Assembly: GCA_902801515.1 (NCBI GenBank)
Contig: CADCII010000002.1
Location: 1 to 64,000 of the forward strand
Length of the DNA stretch: 64,000 nucleotides
From: an uncultured Lachnospiraceae bacterium
GTDB lineage: Bacteria; Bacillota; Clostridia; Lachnospirales; Lachnospiraceae
Direction: 5' to 3'
How positions within the stretch are numbered: position 1 is the stretch's first letter; the number at the start of each line of letters is the position of its first letter. Of the stretch, positions 1 to 8,194 are shown one piece after another. The notes beneath the pieces were generated by a model. That model saw nothing but the letters and a program-made list of their open reading frames with translations, was not told the origin of the DNA and made no database searches. A program made the position numbers and the translations under genes.

Positions 1-190
1 GATATCCCACCTGATCCGGAATAGGAATTGCAAAAGTAAACTAGATTGTTTTAACGATTTTCAGTTGTCAAAAAACAGGTTTAATTTTTCATTTTAAGTT
101 GCTGTTGACTTAATTATGCAAAAGGAGGTGTTGGATAATTTCAACAGCATAAACAAATGTTCGGAATATATGTTCGCCATAAAAGTACAA

Positions 191-221
191 AGACGCAGAG
201 GCCGTCACAGCCTCTGCGTCT
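191..221 (-). terminator. Intrinsic terminator of the PspC/DUF4342 operon
   Basis: A perfect 12-bp stem (191-202 with 210-221) with a 7-nt loop lies 13 nt past the stop of the DUF4342 gene. On the minus strand it is followed by TTGTACTTTT, a moderately U-rich tail. Bases 1-190 beyond it hold no gene that I can support. Confidence 0.8.
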
Positions 222-233
222 GTCTGAGGGAGC

Positions 234-764
234 TTATTTTATTAAGCCTTTTTGCTCAACTTCTTCTTTCGTCCCGTCTTTCTTCACGATCTCGATCTTG
301 CAGGAGAATCCGAATGCGGCGACTGCTGCAGCGATCACTGCCCAGGGGGCTGCTGCAAGGCCGATCACGGATCCGAGCAGACCGACGTTGACCGGAATGT
401 TCAGGATCGTGTCATCTCCGCGGCTCACAACGATGCGGTCTACATTGCCGCTCTTGACAAGTTTCTTCAGTTTGTCAATGATTTCATCCACGGGGAACAT
501 ATCATCTGCAGCGTTCTGATCCGCTGATTCAAATGTATCTTCTGCTGCCTTCTTCGCCTCTTCGCTCTGCGCGGAAGTATCCTCTGCGTCTGCTGCGGTG
601 TATTCTGCATCTGCGATGGGCTCCCCTGAATTGTCCGGTGCAAGTGCGCGGACTGCATCCTCAACACTGCCGTCAGCATCGAGCAGCGCCTGCTTTGCCG
701 CCGGGAATTCTACCTGTGCCTGCTCCATTACCAGTTCAACTGCTTCCAAAGTAATATTAGCCAT
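234..764 (-). CDS. UBA-like / DUF4342 domain protein
   Basis: This 176-aa protein has an N-terminal helical UBA-like segment (about residues 3-42, pattern AVELVMEQA...ALLDADGSVEDAVRAL), an acidic Ala/Glu/Asp-rich linker (43-90), and a C-terminal DUF4342-like region (about 92-176) with one hydrophobic Gly/Ala-rich stretch that could cross the membrane. The start has a strong GGAGGAAAC site. It is the last of four minus-strand genes that begin with a probable riboswitch leader. DUF4342 proteins have no established biochemical role. The pairing with PspC suggests an envelope-stress function, which is inference. Confidence 0.75.
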   Translation of the reverse strand: MANITLEAVELVMEQAQVEFPAAKQALLDADGSVEDAVRALAPDNSGEPIADAEYTAADAEDTSAQSEEAKKAAEDTFESADQNAADDMFPVDEIIDKLKKLVKSGNVDRIVVSRGDDTILNIPVNVGLLGSVIGLAAAPWAVIAAAVAAFGFSCKIEIVKKDGTKEEVEQKGLIK

Positions 765-831
765 AGTGTTTCCTCCTCCATGTTCTGTGATGGTATTATT
801 TTGTACTTTTTATTTCGATCTTCTTCCGGGA

Positions 832-1104
832 TTATTCCTCGAAATGATCCTCATTTGCTGAATTTCCGGACTTCTCCGTTTCCTGCGGATGAATCACATC
901 TTTCAGGTCTCTCTCACTCTGGTCCGCTTTCGGCATGATCACTGCAGCAGCAATATACAGTATTATACCGGTTCCTGCCATCAGTGAGAAAGCCACCCAG
1001 AGCAGCCTTATCACATTGGAGTCGATCCCGAAGTATTCTCCGAGACCTCCGCATACGCCGCAGAGTTTGCAGTCAGTCATCGATCTTCTGAGTTCTTTTT
1101 TCAT
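832..1104 (-). CDS. PspC domain membrane protein
   Basis: This 90-aa protein carries a complete PspC domain: an N-terminal basic, Cys/Gly-rich segment (LCGVCGGLGEYFGID, about 14-28) followed by one long transmembrane helix (about 33-56), then an acidic cytoplasmic tail. PspC proteins act in phage-shock/envelope-stress responses in many bacteria. Here no PspA or response regulator is next to it. The start follows AGAGGAGG. It lies between the coiled-coil gene and the DUF4342 gene, with 67-nt spacing to the latter, so co-transcription is likely. Confidence 0.85.
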   Translation of the reverse strand: MKKELRRSMTDCKLCGVCGGLGEYFGIDSNVIRLLWVAFSLMAGTGIILYIAAAVIMPKADQSERDLKDVIHPQETEKSGNSANEDHFEE

Positions 1105-1155
1105 GTTGATACCTCCTCTTTATCTGTTGCCTGTACTTTAAGATGAAATGAATAC

Positions 1156-1581
1156 TTAACGCATACTGCGGAGCGAATCCAGGATCCTGCTGACCTGTTC
1201 GATCGCTTCCTCGACCTGGCTTCTTGCATTTCTGATCTTCGACTGTACCAGGTAATCTGCGATTACGCCGTCAAAGAAGAAGTCTGCAAATGTAAGAAAG
1301 CCGCTGATATCGATCCGGATATTCTCCAGGCCATACACATCCCTGAGCTCTCTCTGGAAAGACTTGAGGTCTGCCTTTGCTCTTTCCAGGCTTCTCTGCG
1401 CCTTGCCCAGCTGTGAATGCTTGAACAGACCGGTCAGTCCGCCGCCTCCGAACAGATCCACGATCCCCCACAGACGTGCATTTCCAAGATACTGCTGCGT
1501 ATCCCTGAGGCTGCTCAATGCCCTTTCTCCGGCACGGATCGCTTCCTGTCTTTCTTTCTCTGCATTATACAACATATCCAT
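1156..1581 (-). CDS. Coiled-coil protein of unknown function
   Basis: I do not recognise a named family in this 141-aa protein. It starts with a charged helical region (residues 1-30), has a Gly-rich hydrophobic stretch (about 38-52, LWGIVDLFGGGGLTG), a predicted coiled coil (about 55-85) and a second helical stretch at the C terminus. The ATG at 1581 is preceded by GGAGGAAATAAAGG. It is the second gene of the PspC operon, so a role at the membrane with PspC is a guess from context only. Confidence 0.7.
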   Translation of the reverse strand: MDMLYNAEKERQEAIRAGERALSSLRDTQQYLGNARLWGIVDLFGGGGLTGLFKHSQLGKAQRSLERAKADLKSFQRELRDVYGLENIRIDISGFLTFADFFFDGVIADYLVQSKIRNARSQVEEAIEQVSRILDSLRSMR

Positions 1582-1604
1582 CCTTTATTTCCTCCCTCAT
1601 ATGA

Positions 1605-1829
1605 CTACTGAAAGTGTCTGAGAAATGTCACCACAAACGGAACTACTATCTTGCTGAATACAAATGCCAGCAGGATGAACGGCAGGAGCGCAAGTCCGAA
1701 TCCAAACAGCATTCTCATGACCCAGATAAAAGCGAGCACTCCGAAGATAGAAGATACTGCACGGCCTGCCTCTCTGGATCCGAAGAACATCGATGAAAGG
1801 ATCCAGAAAATAAAAAGATTCATTAACAT
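1605..1829 (-). CDS. Small two-helix membrane protein
   Basis: This 74-aa protein is almost wholly hydrophobic. It has an N-terminal segment (about 1-14) and two longer membrane segments (about 25-45 and 47-70). The start has a strong GGGGGTGAGC site. It is the first gene after the riboswitch leader (about 30 nt from the terminator U-tract), so if the leader is a Mn2+ switch this protein would be its most direct target. I do not recognise the family and it lacks the length and acidic motifs of MntP, TerC or UPF0016 transporters. Confidence 0.7.
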   Translation of the reverse strand: MLMNLFIFWILSSMFFGSREAGRAVSSIFGVLAFIWVMRMLFGFGLALLPFILLAFVFSKIVVPFVVTFLRHFQ

Positions 1830-1858
1830 ATGCTCACCCCCCTTGGTGATAATACAAT

Positions 1859-1899
1859 AAAAAAGACTTTTATCATGACTCGTGTCACAATAAAAGTCT
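1859..1899 (-). terminator. Riboswitch expression-platform terminator
   Basis: On the minus strand the stem AGACTTTTAT / ATAAAAGTCT (1890-1899 with 1864-1873) is followed by five U residues (1863-1859). Its 5' arm overlaps the 3' arm of the aptamer's closing helix (1889-1896), so terminator and aptamer closing helix exclude each other. This is the arrangement expected of a transcriptional ON switch. Confidence 0.75.
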
Positions 1900-2020
1900 G
1901 GCTCACTAATTCATACCGGATGCCCTGTGCATCGTACTGACGGAATGAAGTCCACTGATCTTCCCACATATATGCGGTCGGCGATTAAACCGGATCGGTG
2001 TTTCGCTACTCCCTTTTATT
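1889..2020 (-). promoter_or_regulatory. yybP-ykoY-type (Mn2+) riboswitch aptamer
   Basis: On the minus strand the leader starts with AATAAAAGGGAGTAGCG and ends with GAGCCAGACTTTTATT. These match the conserved 5' (AAAGGGGAGUAGC) and 3' (GAGAC-CUUU-type) sides of the yybP-ykoY class as I remember it. The outer arms AATAAAAG and CTTTTATT pair to form the closing helix. Inside, GCGA/TCGC with inner CCG/CGG forms one hairpin and GATGC/GCATC another. The class senses Mn2+ and normally controls Mn exporters. The match is by eye; a covariance-model search was not possible. Confidence 0.7.
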
Positions 2021-2031
2021 AGGTTGAGCAA

Positions 2032-2060
2032 GGTATACCACCGCCGGGCTGGCGCGTCAA
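2032..2060 (-). promoter_or_regulatory. Promoter of the riboswitch-led PspC operon
   Basis: On the minus strand TTGACG (2055-2060) and TATACC (2032-2037) are separated by exactly 17 nt, and the -10 box is preceded by TGG (extended -10). The predicted start near 2025 lies just before the aptamer. Confidence 0.8.
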
Positions 2061-2143
2061 GTACCTGAATCCTGAATTAAGAATTCCTTCACAATTGGGT
2101 TTAATTGCGTTCACGGACCGTCAGGAATTCTGCTATGATAGTT

Positions 2144-2266
2144 CAAGAACGCCAACGGTGTTCTTGCCGCGCCGCGCTTGGTGCGAAGCACCTTCCTCTG
2201 AGCGCGGCTGCGATCCGCCGGAGGCTACACCTCAGTGGGGGATACCGCACTGAGGTTGTAGTCCGG
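2144..2266. repeat. Three tandem hairpins upstream of the beta-galactosidase
   Basis: Three stable inverted repeats follow each other. The first is CAAGAAC/GTTCTTG (2144-2166). The second is GCCGCGCT/AGCGCGGC (2171-2178 with 2201-2208), enclosing GGTGC-GAA-GCACC. The third is a 13-bp stem with one bulge (2225-2237 with 2248-2261), flanked by CCGG on both sides (2218-2266). No U-tract follows. It may be a structured leader, a non-coding RNA or a small palindromic mobile repeat; the sequence alone does not decide. Confidence 0.55.
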
Positions 2267-2329
2267 GGCTGTCAGGTATGGCTTCCAACATTTTCAGATT
2301 TTCAGTGGATATATCCGGAAAGGAATCAA

Positions 2330-4384
2330 ATGAGAAAAGACCAGATTTTCAAATGGGACACTCTGAATCTCGGCACCTGTTACTATCCCGAGCACTGGGA
2401 CAGATCGCTCTGGGAAGATGATATGAAGAGAATGCTGGATGCCGGAATCAAAACCGTGCGTATTGCAGAATTTGCATGGAACAAGTTCGAGCCTTCAGAA
2501 GGCTGCTTTACATACGACTTCTTCGATGAATTCCTCGATGCGGCAAAGCGTCTCGGTATGAAAGTGATCTTCAGTACACCTTCCGCAACCCCTCCCGCAT
2601 GGCTGACGGAGAAATATCCGGAGGTTCTGAATGCGCGTATGGACGGAGTCCTCTACCGCCACGGCATGAGACGTCATTACAATTACAATTCTCCGAAGTA
2701 CCGCGAACTGGTCAGCAGAATCGTCGATAAAATCGGCGGACACTATGCCGGACACCCTGCCGTCATCGGGTGGCAGATCGACAATGAGCTGAACTGCGAG
2801 ACAAGTGATTTTTACTCTGAGAGCGATACAACTGCGTTTCGCAGCTTCCTGAAAAACAGATACGGGACACTGGATTCTCTGAATCAGGTATGGGGTACAG
2901 TATTCTGGAACCAGACTTATACAGACTGGGAAGAGATCCATGTGCCCAGGACAACGATCCACAATTCCACCAATCCGCATGAAGTACTGGACTACATCCG
3001 CTTCATTTCCGACAGCGCAGTCAGCTTCTGCCGGATGCAGAGTGACATCCTGAGAAAATATGTGAAACCCGGGGACTTCATCACCACCAATGGCATGTTC
3101 GGCCGGCTTGACAATCACCGCATGACGGATGAGGCGCTGGATGTCTACACGTACGATTCCTATCCGAACTTCGCATACTGCCTGAGTGCGGATCCGAAAG
3201 AACCGGGAAATCTCAATGACAGGTGGTGGAGCATGAACCTGACGCAGACACGCTCCATCTGCCCTCATTTCGGAATCATGGAACAGCAGTCCGGAGCGAA
3301 CGGATGGAACACCCGCATGGAAGCTCCTGCGCCCAAGCCCGGCCAGCTTACACTCTGGGCAATGCAGTCCATTGCCCACGGTGCAGACTATGTCAGTTTC
3401 TTCCGCTGGAGAACCTGCATTATGGGCACCGAGATCTACTGGCACGGAATCCTGGATTATGACAACAGGGACAACCGCAAACTGGCTGAGGTGAAAGAAC
3501 TCAGCAGGCGCCTGCCCGCCATCCAGGCTGTCACAGGATCCGAATACAAAGCATCATTTGGAGTGCTGCGAGACTACGATAATGAGTGGGACAGTGATGT
3601 CGACGTCTGGCACAGCCGGCTGATCCGTTCAAGTGAAAATGAGATCTTCAAAGCTTCCCAGCTGTCCCATTCTCCGATGGATTTCGTATACCTGCTGGAT
3701 GATACAGATGTAAATGAACTGTGCAGGTATCCGGTCCTTTTCTATCCGCATCCACTGATCCTGACACAGAAACGGGCGGATCTTCTGAAGCAGTATGTTG
3801 AGAACGGCGGGACCCTGGTCATCGGAGCCCGTACGGGTCAGAAAGATATCACAGGCAAATGTGTGATGGAACCGATGCCCGGTCTTCTCCGGGATCTGAC
3901 CGGAAGCAGCGTAAGGGAATATACATTTATCGGACCGGCAGACGATCCTCAGACGATGACCTGGGGCGCGGAGCAGCTGTCCACCGGAATTTTCAGCGAT
4001 ATCCTGGATCCGGATGCTCCGGACGCAGAAGTCCTGGCCGTTTACGACAGGGACTTCTATCAGGGCAGCGCCGCTCTGGTCAAACGAGATTGCGGAAAAG
4101 GAAAAGTCCTTCATTTCGGCGGAACATTTACCTTCGACAATGTCGTGCAGTTCCTGAAATACACACAGGCGCTGTCACCTTGGGAAGACCTGGTCTGCCT
4201 GCCGGAAAACTGCGAGATCGCAGTGCGGGTGAAAGATCAGAAACAGTATCTCTTCGTTCTGAACTACTCATGGAATGCGCAGAAGATCTGCCTGAAGAAG
4301 AGTGTCAGAGATATGGACTCCGGACTTGCGGCCACCGGCGAAGTCGAACTGCCGCCGTTCGGAACCAGAGTGTACGAGATCTAA
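2330..4384 (+). CDS. Beta-galactosidase, GH42
   Basis: This 684-aa enzyme hydrolyses terminal beta-galactosides. It has the GH42 layout: an N-terminal TIM barrel (about 10-380) with acid/base Glu153 in WQIDNE and nucleophile Glu318 in GIMEQQSG, a trimerisation-like domain with a Rossmann-type fold (about 395-610), and a small C-terminal beta domain. I chose ATG 2330, after GGAAAGGA, because the open frame upstream of it is not protein-like and lies in the hairpin region; the resulting length is typical for the family. No signal peptide is present, so it should act in the cytoplasm on imported oligosaccharides. It is the only gene of its transcript, ending at a strong terminator. Confidence 0.93.
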   Translation: MRKDQIFKWDTLNLGTCYYPEHWDRSLWEDDMKRMLDAGIKTVRIAEFAWNKFEPSEGCFTYDFFDEFLDAAKRLGMKVIFSTPSATPPAWLTEKYPEVLNARMDGVLYRHGMRRHYNYNSPKYRELVSRIVDKIGGHYAGHPAVIGWQIDNELNCETSDFYSESDTTAFRSFLKNRYGTLDSLNQVWGTVFWNQTYTDWEEIHVPRTTIHNSTNPHEVLDYIRFISDSAVSFCRMQSDILRKYVKPGDFITTNGMFGRLDNHRMTDEALDVYTYDSYPNFAYCLSADPKEPGNLNDRWWSMNLTQTRSICPHFGIMEQQSGANGWNTRMEAPAPKPGQLTLWAMQSIAHGADYVSFFRWRTCIMGTEIYWHGILDYDNRDNRKLAEVKELSRRLPAIQAVTGSEYKASFGVLRDYDNEWDSDVDVWHSRLIRSSENEIFKASQLSHSPMDFVYLLDDTDVNELCRYPVLFYPHPLILTQKRADLLKQYVENGGTLVIGARTGQKDITGKCVMEPMPGLLRDLTGSSVREYTFIGPADDPQTMTWGAEQLSTGIFSDILDPDAPDAEVLAVYDRDFYQGSAALVKRDCGKGKVLHFGGTFTFDNVVQFLKYTQALSPWEDLVCLPENCEIAVRVKDQKQYLFVLNYSWNAQKICLKKSVRDMDSGLAATGEVELPPFGTRVYEI

Positions 4385-4409
4385 CTTCAATAGCCATATT
4401 ATAGTAAAA

Positions 4410-4439
4410 CAGTCCAGGCATCGACGTGTGCCTGGACTG
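4410..4439. terminator. Bidirectional terminator
   Basis: A perfect 11-bp stem (CAGTCCAGGCA, 4410-4420, with 4429-4439) lies between the convergent beta-galactosidase and EamA genes. T-rich tails occur on both sides: TTGTTGT on the plus strand and TTTTACT on the minus strand. Confidence 0.85.
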
Positions 4440-4453
4440 TTGTTGTACGCGGT

Positions 4454-5347
4454 TCAGACAGCACTGTCTGGCTGTACCGGACTCTGCCTGTAGTTCAGGA
4501 GCAGGATCGCTGACAGAACCAGTACGATTCCAACTGCCGCCGGAATTGTAAGCTTCTCATGATAGACGAATACGCCGATCAGGGATGCGACTACCGGTTC
4601 CACGGACGCAAGGACAGACGCCCTTCCGTTCTCAAGGCCTGTCAGGCTGTAAGTGTAGAGCAGGTACGGTACAAAACAGCTGAGCACGCCTGTCCCCAGG
4701 CACCAGAGAACTGCCGGGAGGGATGCCGTCATGGAGCTGAACAGTCCTGCCGGTCTCCAGATTACATATGCTCCGGCAGATGCAAACAGACAGGAGTAAA
4801 AGTTGATGGTACTGCTGCTGTAGCCACGCTGCAGGGCGTATCTGGAGAAAATAGTATAGAGTGCGTACCCGAACCCTGCCCCCAGTCCGAACAGCAGTCC
4901 TGTGAGTGTGAGCACAGTATCTGTCCCGATCCCGGATACCAGGCAGCAGCCGGCAAAGGCAAGTACGACTGCAGCGGTCTTGACAGGTGTGATCTTCTCT
5001 CTGAACAGGACAGCCGACAGGAGCATGACGATGGTCGGTGCCGTGTAGAGCAGGATCGCAGCTGTTGACAGATTCATCATGCTGATCGCGTGAAAATAAC
5101 AGAACGTGAAGAACAGAAGGCTCAGAAAGCCGGTCCCGATGAAGCACCACAGATCTTTAAGGCGAACCCTGAACGCGCCGGCGTCTGTACACAGGATCAG
5201 GATGCCGAAGCAGACTGCAGCAATGCCGCAGCGGACAACGATCGCTCCGTTCGCGTCGATTCCGTATTCTGCCAGATGTCTTGTAAAAAATCCCATAAAG
5301 CCCCAGCAGAAACCTCCGCCAAGGACAGCTGCAACATACTTATTCAT
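4454..5347 (-). CDS. EamA/DMT-family transporter
   Basis: This 297-aa integral membrane protein has ten hydrophobic segments arranged as two EamA repeats (about 4-138 and 149-288), the standard fold of drug/metabolite transporters. The second repeat ends with the conserved pattern ASVLASVEPVVASLIG. Substrate cannot be told from sequence. It lies 49 nt beyond cobC with no terminator between, and ends at the bidirectional terminator, so it may be the last gene of the cobalamin operon. A role in moving a corrinoid precursor or metabolite is only a possibility. Confidence 0.85.
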   Translation of the reverse strand: MNKYVAAVLGGGFCWGFMGFFTRHLAEYGIDANGAIVVRCGIAAVCFGILILCTDAGAFRVRLKDLWCFIGTGFLSLLFFTFCYFHAISMMNLSTAAILLYTAPTIVMLLSAVLFREKITPVKTAAVVLAFAGCCLVSGIGTDTVLTLTGLLFGLGAGFGYALYTIFSRYALQRGYSSSTINFYSCLFASAGAYVIWRPAGLFSSMTASLPAVLWCLGTGVLSCFVPYLLYTYSLTGLENGRASVLASVEPVVASLIGVFVYHEKLTIPAAVGIVLVLSAILLLNYRQSPVQPDSAV

Positions 5348-5396
5348 TCTGAAACCATTCTATTCCTTAATTGTCGTTTTGCTCTAAGCTGCCGCT

Positions 5397-5993
5397 TCAT
5401 ATCCGGAAAGACAGTCTTCCCAGTACATGACATACGGGGGCATCTTCCGGCAGTCCTTCAGTCTCCACCTCAAGTTCCCAGCCATCCCCATTTTCAGGCT
5501 GCCACTCGTAGTATTCTCTCTTCGGATTCCCGAACTTCTCCATAAATGCCATGAGAGTGCCGCCATGGGCGACGATCACAAGATGCTTCTCTCCGGCCTG
5601 TACATTCTCCCGGATCAGTCCGGTGACTGCCTTGACAGTGCGCCGGGTAAACTGCTCCCGGTTCTCTCCTCCCGGGATGTCTGCCGTGCACCAGCTGTCT
5701 ATCCATTTCTGATAAGCAGGGTCGCTGCCCAGTTCCTGATGCGTACGTCCGTCAAACCTTCCGAAGTCCATCTCCTCCAGTCCGGGGACTACGATCTGCT
5801 GTGCATCAGGAAACAGGATCTCTGCCGTCTGACCCGTCCTTTTAAGGCGGGATACATAGACCCGGTCTACCTTTTCCGGGGAAGGGCACAGTTTATTTCT
5901 CCCCGCCTCAGACAGGGGAATATCGATCTGTCCCTGATACCTGTGTTCTGTATTATAATCCGTCTCACCGTGACGGATCAGCCACATCTTCAT
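5397..5993 (-). CDS. cobC: Histidine phosphatase, alpha-ribazole phosphatase type
   Basis: This histidine-phosphatase family protein (198 aa) would remove the 5'-phosphate from alpha-ribazole-phosphate or adenosylcobalamin-phosphate. It has the RHG motif at residues 7-9 (LIRHGETDYN), a conserved Arg in VSRLKRTGQTA, Glu in EEMDFGRFDG and the second catalytic His in IVAHGG. ATG 5993 was chosen because the upstream frame (to 6026) gives an extra hydrophilic segment not seen in the family. It follows the CobQ-CbiC fusion after 39 nt. The family is broad, but the operon makes the cobalamin role likely. Confidence 0.85.
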   Translation of the reverse strand: MKMWLIRHGETDYNTEHRYQGQIDIPLSEAGRNKLCPSPEKVDRVYVSRLKRTGQTAEILFPDAQQIVVPGLEEMDFGRFDGRTHQELGSDPAYQKWIDSWCTADIPGGENREQFTRRTVKAVTGLIRENVQAGEKHLVIVAHGGTLMAFMEKFGNPKREYYEWQPENGDGWELEVETEGLPEDAPVCHVLGRLSFRI

Positions 5994-6032
5994 CGTCCGA
6001 TTCTGCTCCCATCCTGCTGCTCTCATCTGTAA

Positions 6033-8192
6033 TTACAGCTGATACAACAGTGCGTTGACGATCGCCGCAGCCACGTTGCTGCCGCCCCTTCTGCCTCTGG
6101 CTACAATAAACGGAACATCCAGTTTCAGGATCAGTTCCTTCGCCTCTTCCACATTGACGAAACCGACAGGGACGCCGATGATCAGCTTCGGGTGGATCCG
6201 TCCTTCGCGCACAAGGTCATACAGAGTGATCAGCGCAGTCGGTGCATTGCCGATTGCATAGATATAATCCTCTCCACCTGCGGCCGTCTTTTCCATGCTG
6301 ACAGCCGCCCTCGTCAGGCCGCGCGCCTTTGCTTCATCCGCGACATCAGAATCCTGCATGTAGCATAGGACGCTTCCCCCGAACTGCGCAAGCCTCTTCT
6401 TGTTGATCCCGGACATCGCCATCATTGTATCTGTTATGATTGTTGTACCAGAGCGAAGGGCTTCCAGTCCCTTCTCTACCGCTCCTTCTGAAAATGAGAG
6501 CGTGTCTGCGTATCCGAAGTCTGCTGTCGTGTGGATCACCCGTTTGATCACAGGCGCCGTGACAGGATCAAGAGACCGGTGATAAATATGGAGCAGTTCA
6601 TTTTCGATGATCTGCATACTCCGCTGCTCGATCTCCTGCGGTTTGATATATTCCGGTTTTGTGCGGTCCGGTTTCGCGTGGTCCGGCACACCTTCTTTCA
6701 TAATCTCCTTTATCTTCGCCATGTCAAGATGTTTCAGGGCGGCGTCTGCCAGTGCATCGTACTGGGCCTGCCGGTAAGCCTGCCTTCCCAGTGGTGACGG
6801 AGTCTCATATGTGATACCTTTTTCTTCACACAGGGCACTGAGGAACCCTTCCCTGAAACCATCCTCTTCAAAGAGTCCGTGTACATAGGTTCCTGCTGTA
6901 TGACCGCATACGCAGCCGTCCTGGATGTCAGGCGCAGAAACTGACCCGGAACTTGCAAGGTGTGCGAAACAGGAGCAGTCTGCCTCATTGAGATACTCAG
7001 TTCTTCCCATATGGATCTCGTAGCCGGATATGTTCATTCCTTCCAGCGTGCTGAAGATTCCTTCTGAAGCGCTGATCTGTCCCTGAACCTGACGGGTGAT
7101 CTTGTCTTCCTCAAAAACTGTCCTTACAGGAAGAAGTCCCAGGCCAGGCAGTTCTTGTCCGTCTTCTGTGAGGATTGACTCTCCGAGCATCTGATATCCG
7201 CCGCAGATCCCCAGGATCCTTGTCCCTCTCTTTGCCAGGCGCTTCAGGACGATGTCAAGCCCACAGTTCCTGAGCCATCTGAGATCCCCCCCGGTATTCT
7301 TGCTGCCCGGCAGGATGATGAGATCGGCTTTGTCCAGATCCTGTGAACTGTCTGTGTAGATCAGGTTCACCGCTCCGTCTGATTCAAGCGGTGCGAAGTC
7401 TGTGTAGTTGGAAAGATGAGGCAGGCGCACAACGGCAATCTTCAGAAGTCCCGTGTCCTCACGTCTGCCGAGCCTTTCACTCAGGCTGTCTTCATCATCG
7501 ATATCAATGTGAAGATAAGGCATCACTCCCACCACCGGAATCCCACACAGCTCTTCAATCTGCCGGATACCGGGCGTCAGCAGCGAAACATCCCCGCGGA
7601 ATTTATTGATAATAATGCCTCTTATCCTTCTTCGTTCCTCTTCGGGAAGCAGCATGACTGTGCCAAAGATCTGGGCAAATACGCCTCCCCGGTCGATATC
7701 TGCCGCAAGAAGGACCGGCGCATCCAGCATCTGCGCAAGTCCCATGTTGACGATGTCATCATCTTTCAGGTTGATCTCCGCAGGGGAGCCGGCTCCCTCT
7801 ATGACGATCGTATCATATTTCTTCTCAAGCCTCTCCCAGGCTTCCATGATCACCGGAACCAGCTTCTTTTTTTCTGCGAAATAAGCTCTGGCGGACATGT
7901 CTTTGTAGACTTTTCCGTTCACAATGACCTGCGATCCGGTATCGCTGTCTGGTTTCAGCAGGATCGGGTTCATATCCGCTTCCGGAGCGATCCCGGCAGC
8001 CTCCGCCTGCATCGCCTGGGCACGGCCCATTTCCATGCCGTCAGCTGTCACGAAGGAATTCAGTGCCATGTTCTGGGACTTAAACGGTGCCGCGTGAGCG
8101 CCTTCGCGGACGAGGGCCCTGAGGATGCCCGCAGTCAGGAGACTCTTGCCCGCTCCTGACATCGTTCCCTGGATCATAAGTTTTCTGCTCAT
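6033..8192 (-). CDS. cobQ-cbiC: Cobyric acid synthase fused to precorrin-8X methylmutase
   Basis: This 719-aa protein joins two pathway enzymes. Residues 1-about 500 are CobQ/CbiP, which amidates adenosylcobyrinic acid a,c-diamide: P-loop-like GTMSGAGKS near the N terminus, nucleophile Cys330 in GICGGYQ and a C-terminal His in GTYVHGLF. A Lys/Pro-rich linker (about 500-525) follows. Residues about 525-719 are CbiC/CobH, which converts (cobalt-)precorrin-8 to (hydrogeno)cobyrinate, with the active His about 554 in VIHTTAD. The two steps are not consecutive, so the fusion is unusual. ATG 8192 follows GAGGAG; GTG 8198 is the alternative. Confidence 0.93.
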   Translation of the reverse strand: MSRKLMIQGTMSGAGKSLLTAGILRALVREGAHAAPFKSQNMALNSFVTADGMEMGRAQAMQAEAAGIAPEADMNPILLKPDSDTGSQVIVNGKVYKDMSARAYFAEKKKLVPVIMEAWERLEKKYDTIVIEGAGSPAEINLKDDDIVNMGLAQMLDAPVLLAADIDRGGVFAQIFGTVMLLPEEERRRIRGIIINKFRGDVSLLTPGIRQIEELCGIPVVGVMPYLHIDIDDEDSLSERLGRREDTGLLKIAVVRLPHLSNYTDFAPLESDGAVNLIYTDSSQDLDKADLIILPGSKNTGGDLRWLRNCGLDIVLKRLAKRGTRILGICGGYQMLGESILTEDGQELPGLGLLPVRTVFEEDKITRQVQGQISASEGIFSTLEGMNISGYEIHMGRTEYLNEADCSCFAHLASSGSVSAPDIQDGCVCGHTAGTYVHGLFEEDGFREGFLSALCEEKGITYETPSPLGRQAYRQAQYDALADAALKHLDMAKIKEIMKEGVPDHAKPDRTKPEYIKPQEIEQRSMQIIENELLHIYHRSLDPVTAPVIKRVIHTTADFGYADTLSFSEGAVEKGLEALRSGTTIITDTMMAMSGINKKRLAQFGGSVLCYMQDSDVADEAKARGLTRAAVSMEKTAAGGEDYIYAIGNAPTALITLYDLVREGRIHPKLIIGVPVGFVNVEEAKELILKLDVPFIVARGRRGGSNVAAAIVNALLYQL

Positions 8193-8194
8193 CG

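Noticed and set aside
2105..2329. Longer reading frame extending the beta-galactosidase to 759 aa
   Set aside because: The extra 75 residues run through the hairpin element and are basic and unlike GH42 proteins; ATG 2330 has a good ribosome site and gives the family's usual length.
2495..3445. 316-codon minus-strand frame opposite the beta-galactosidase
   Set aside because: Shadow of the GH42 gene; no ribosome site and no family resemblance.
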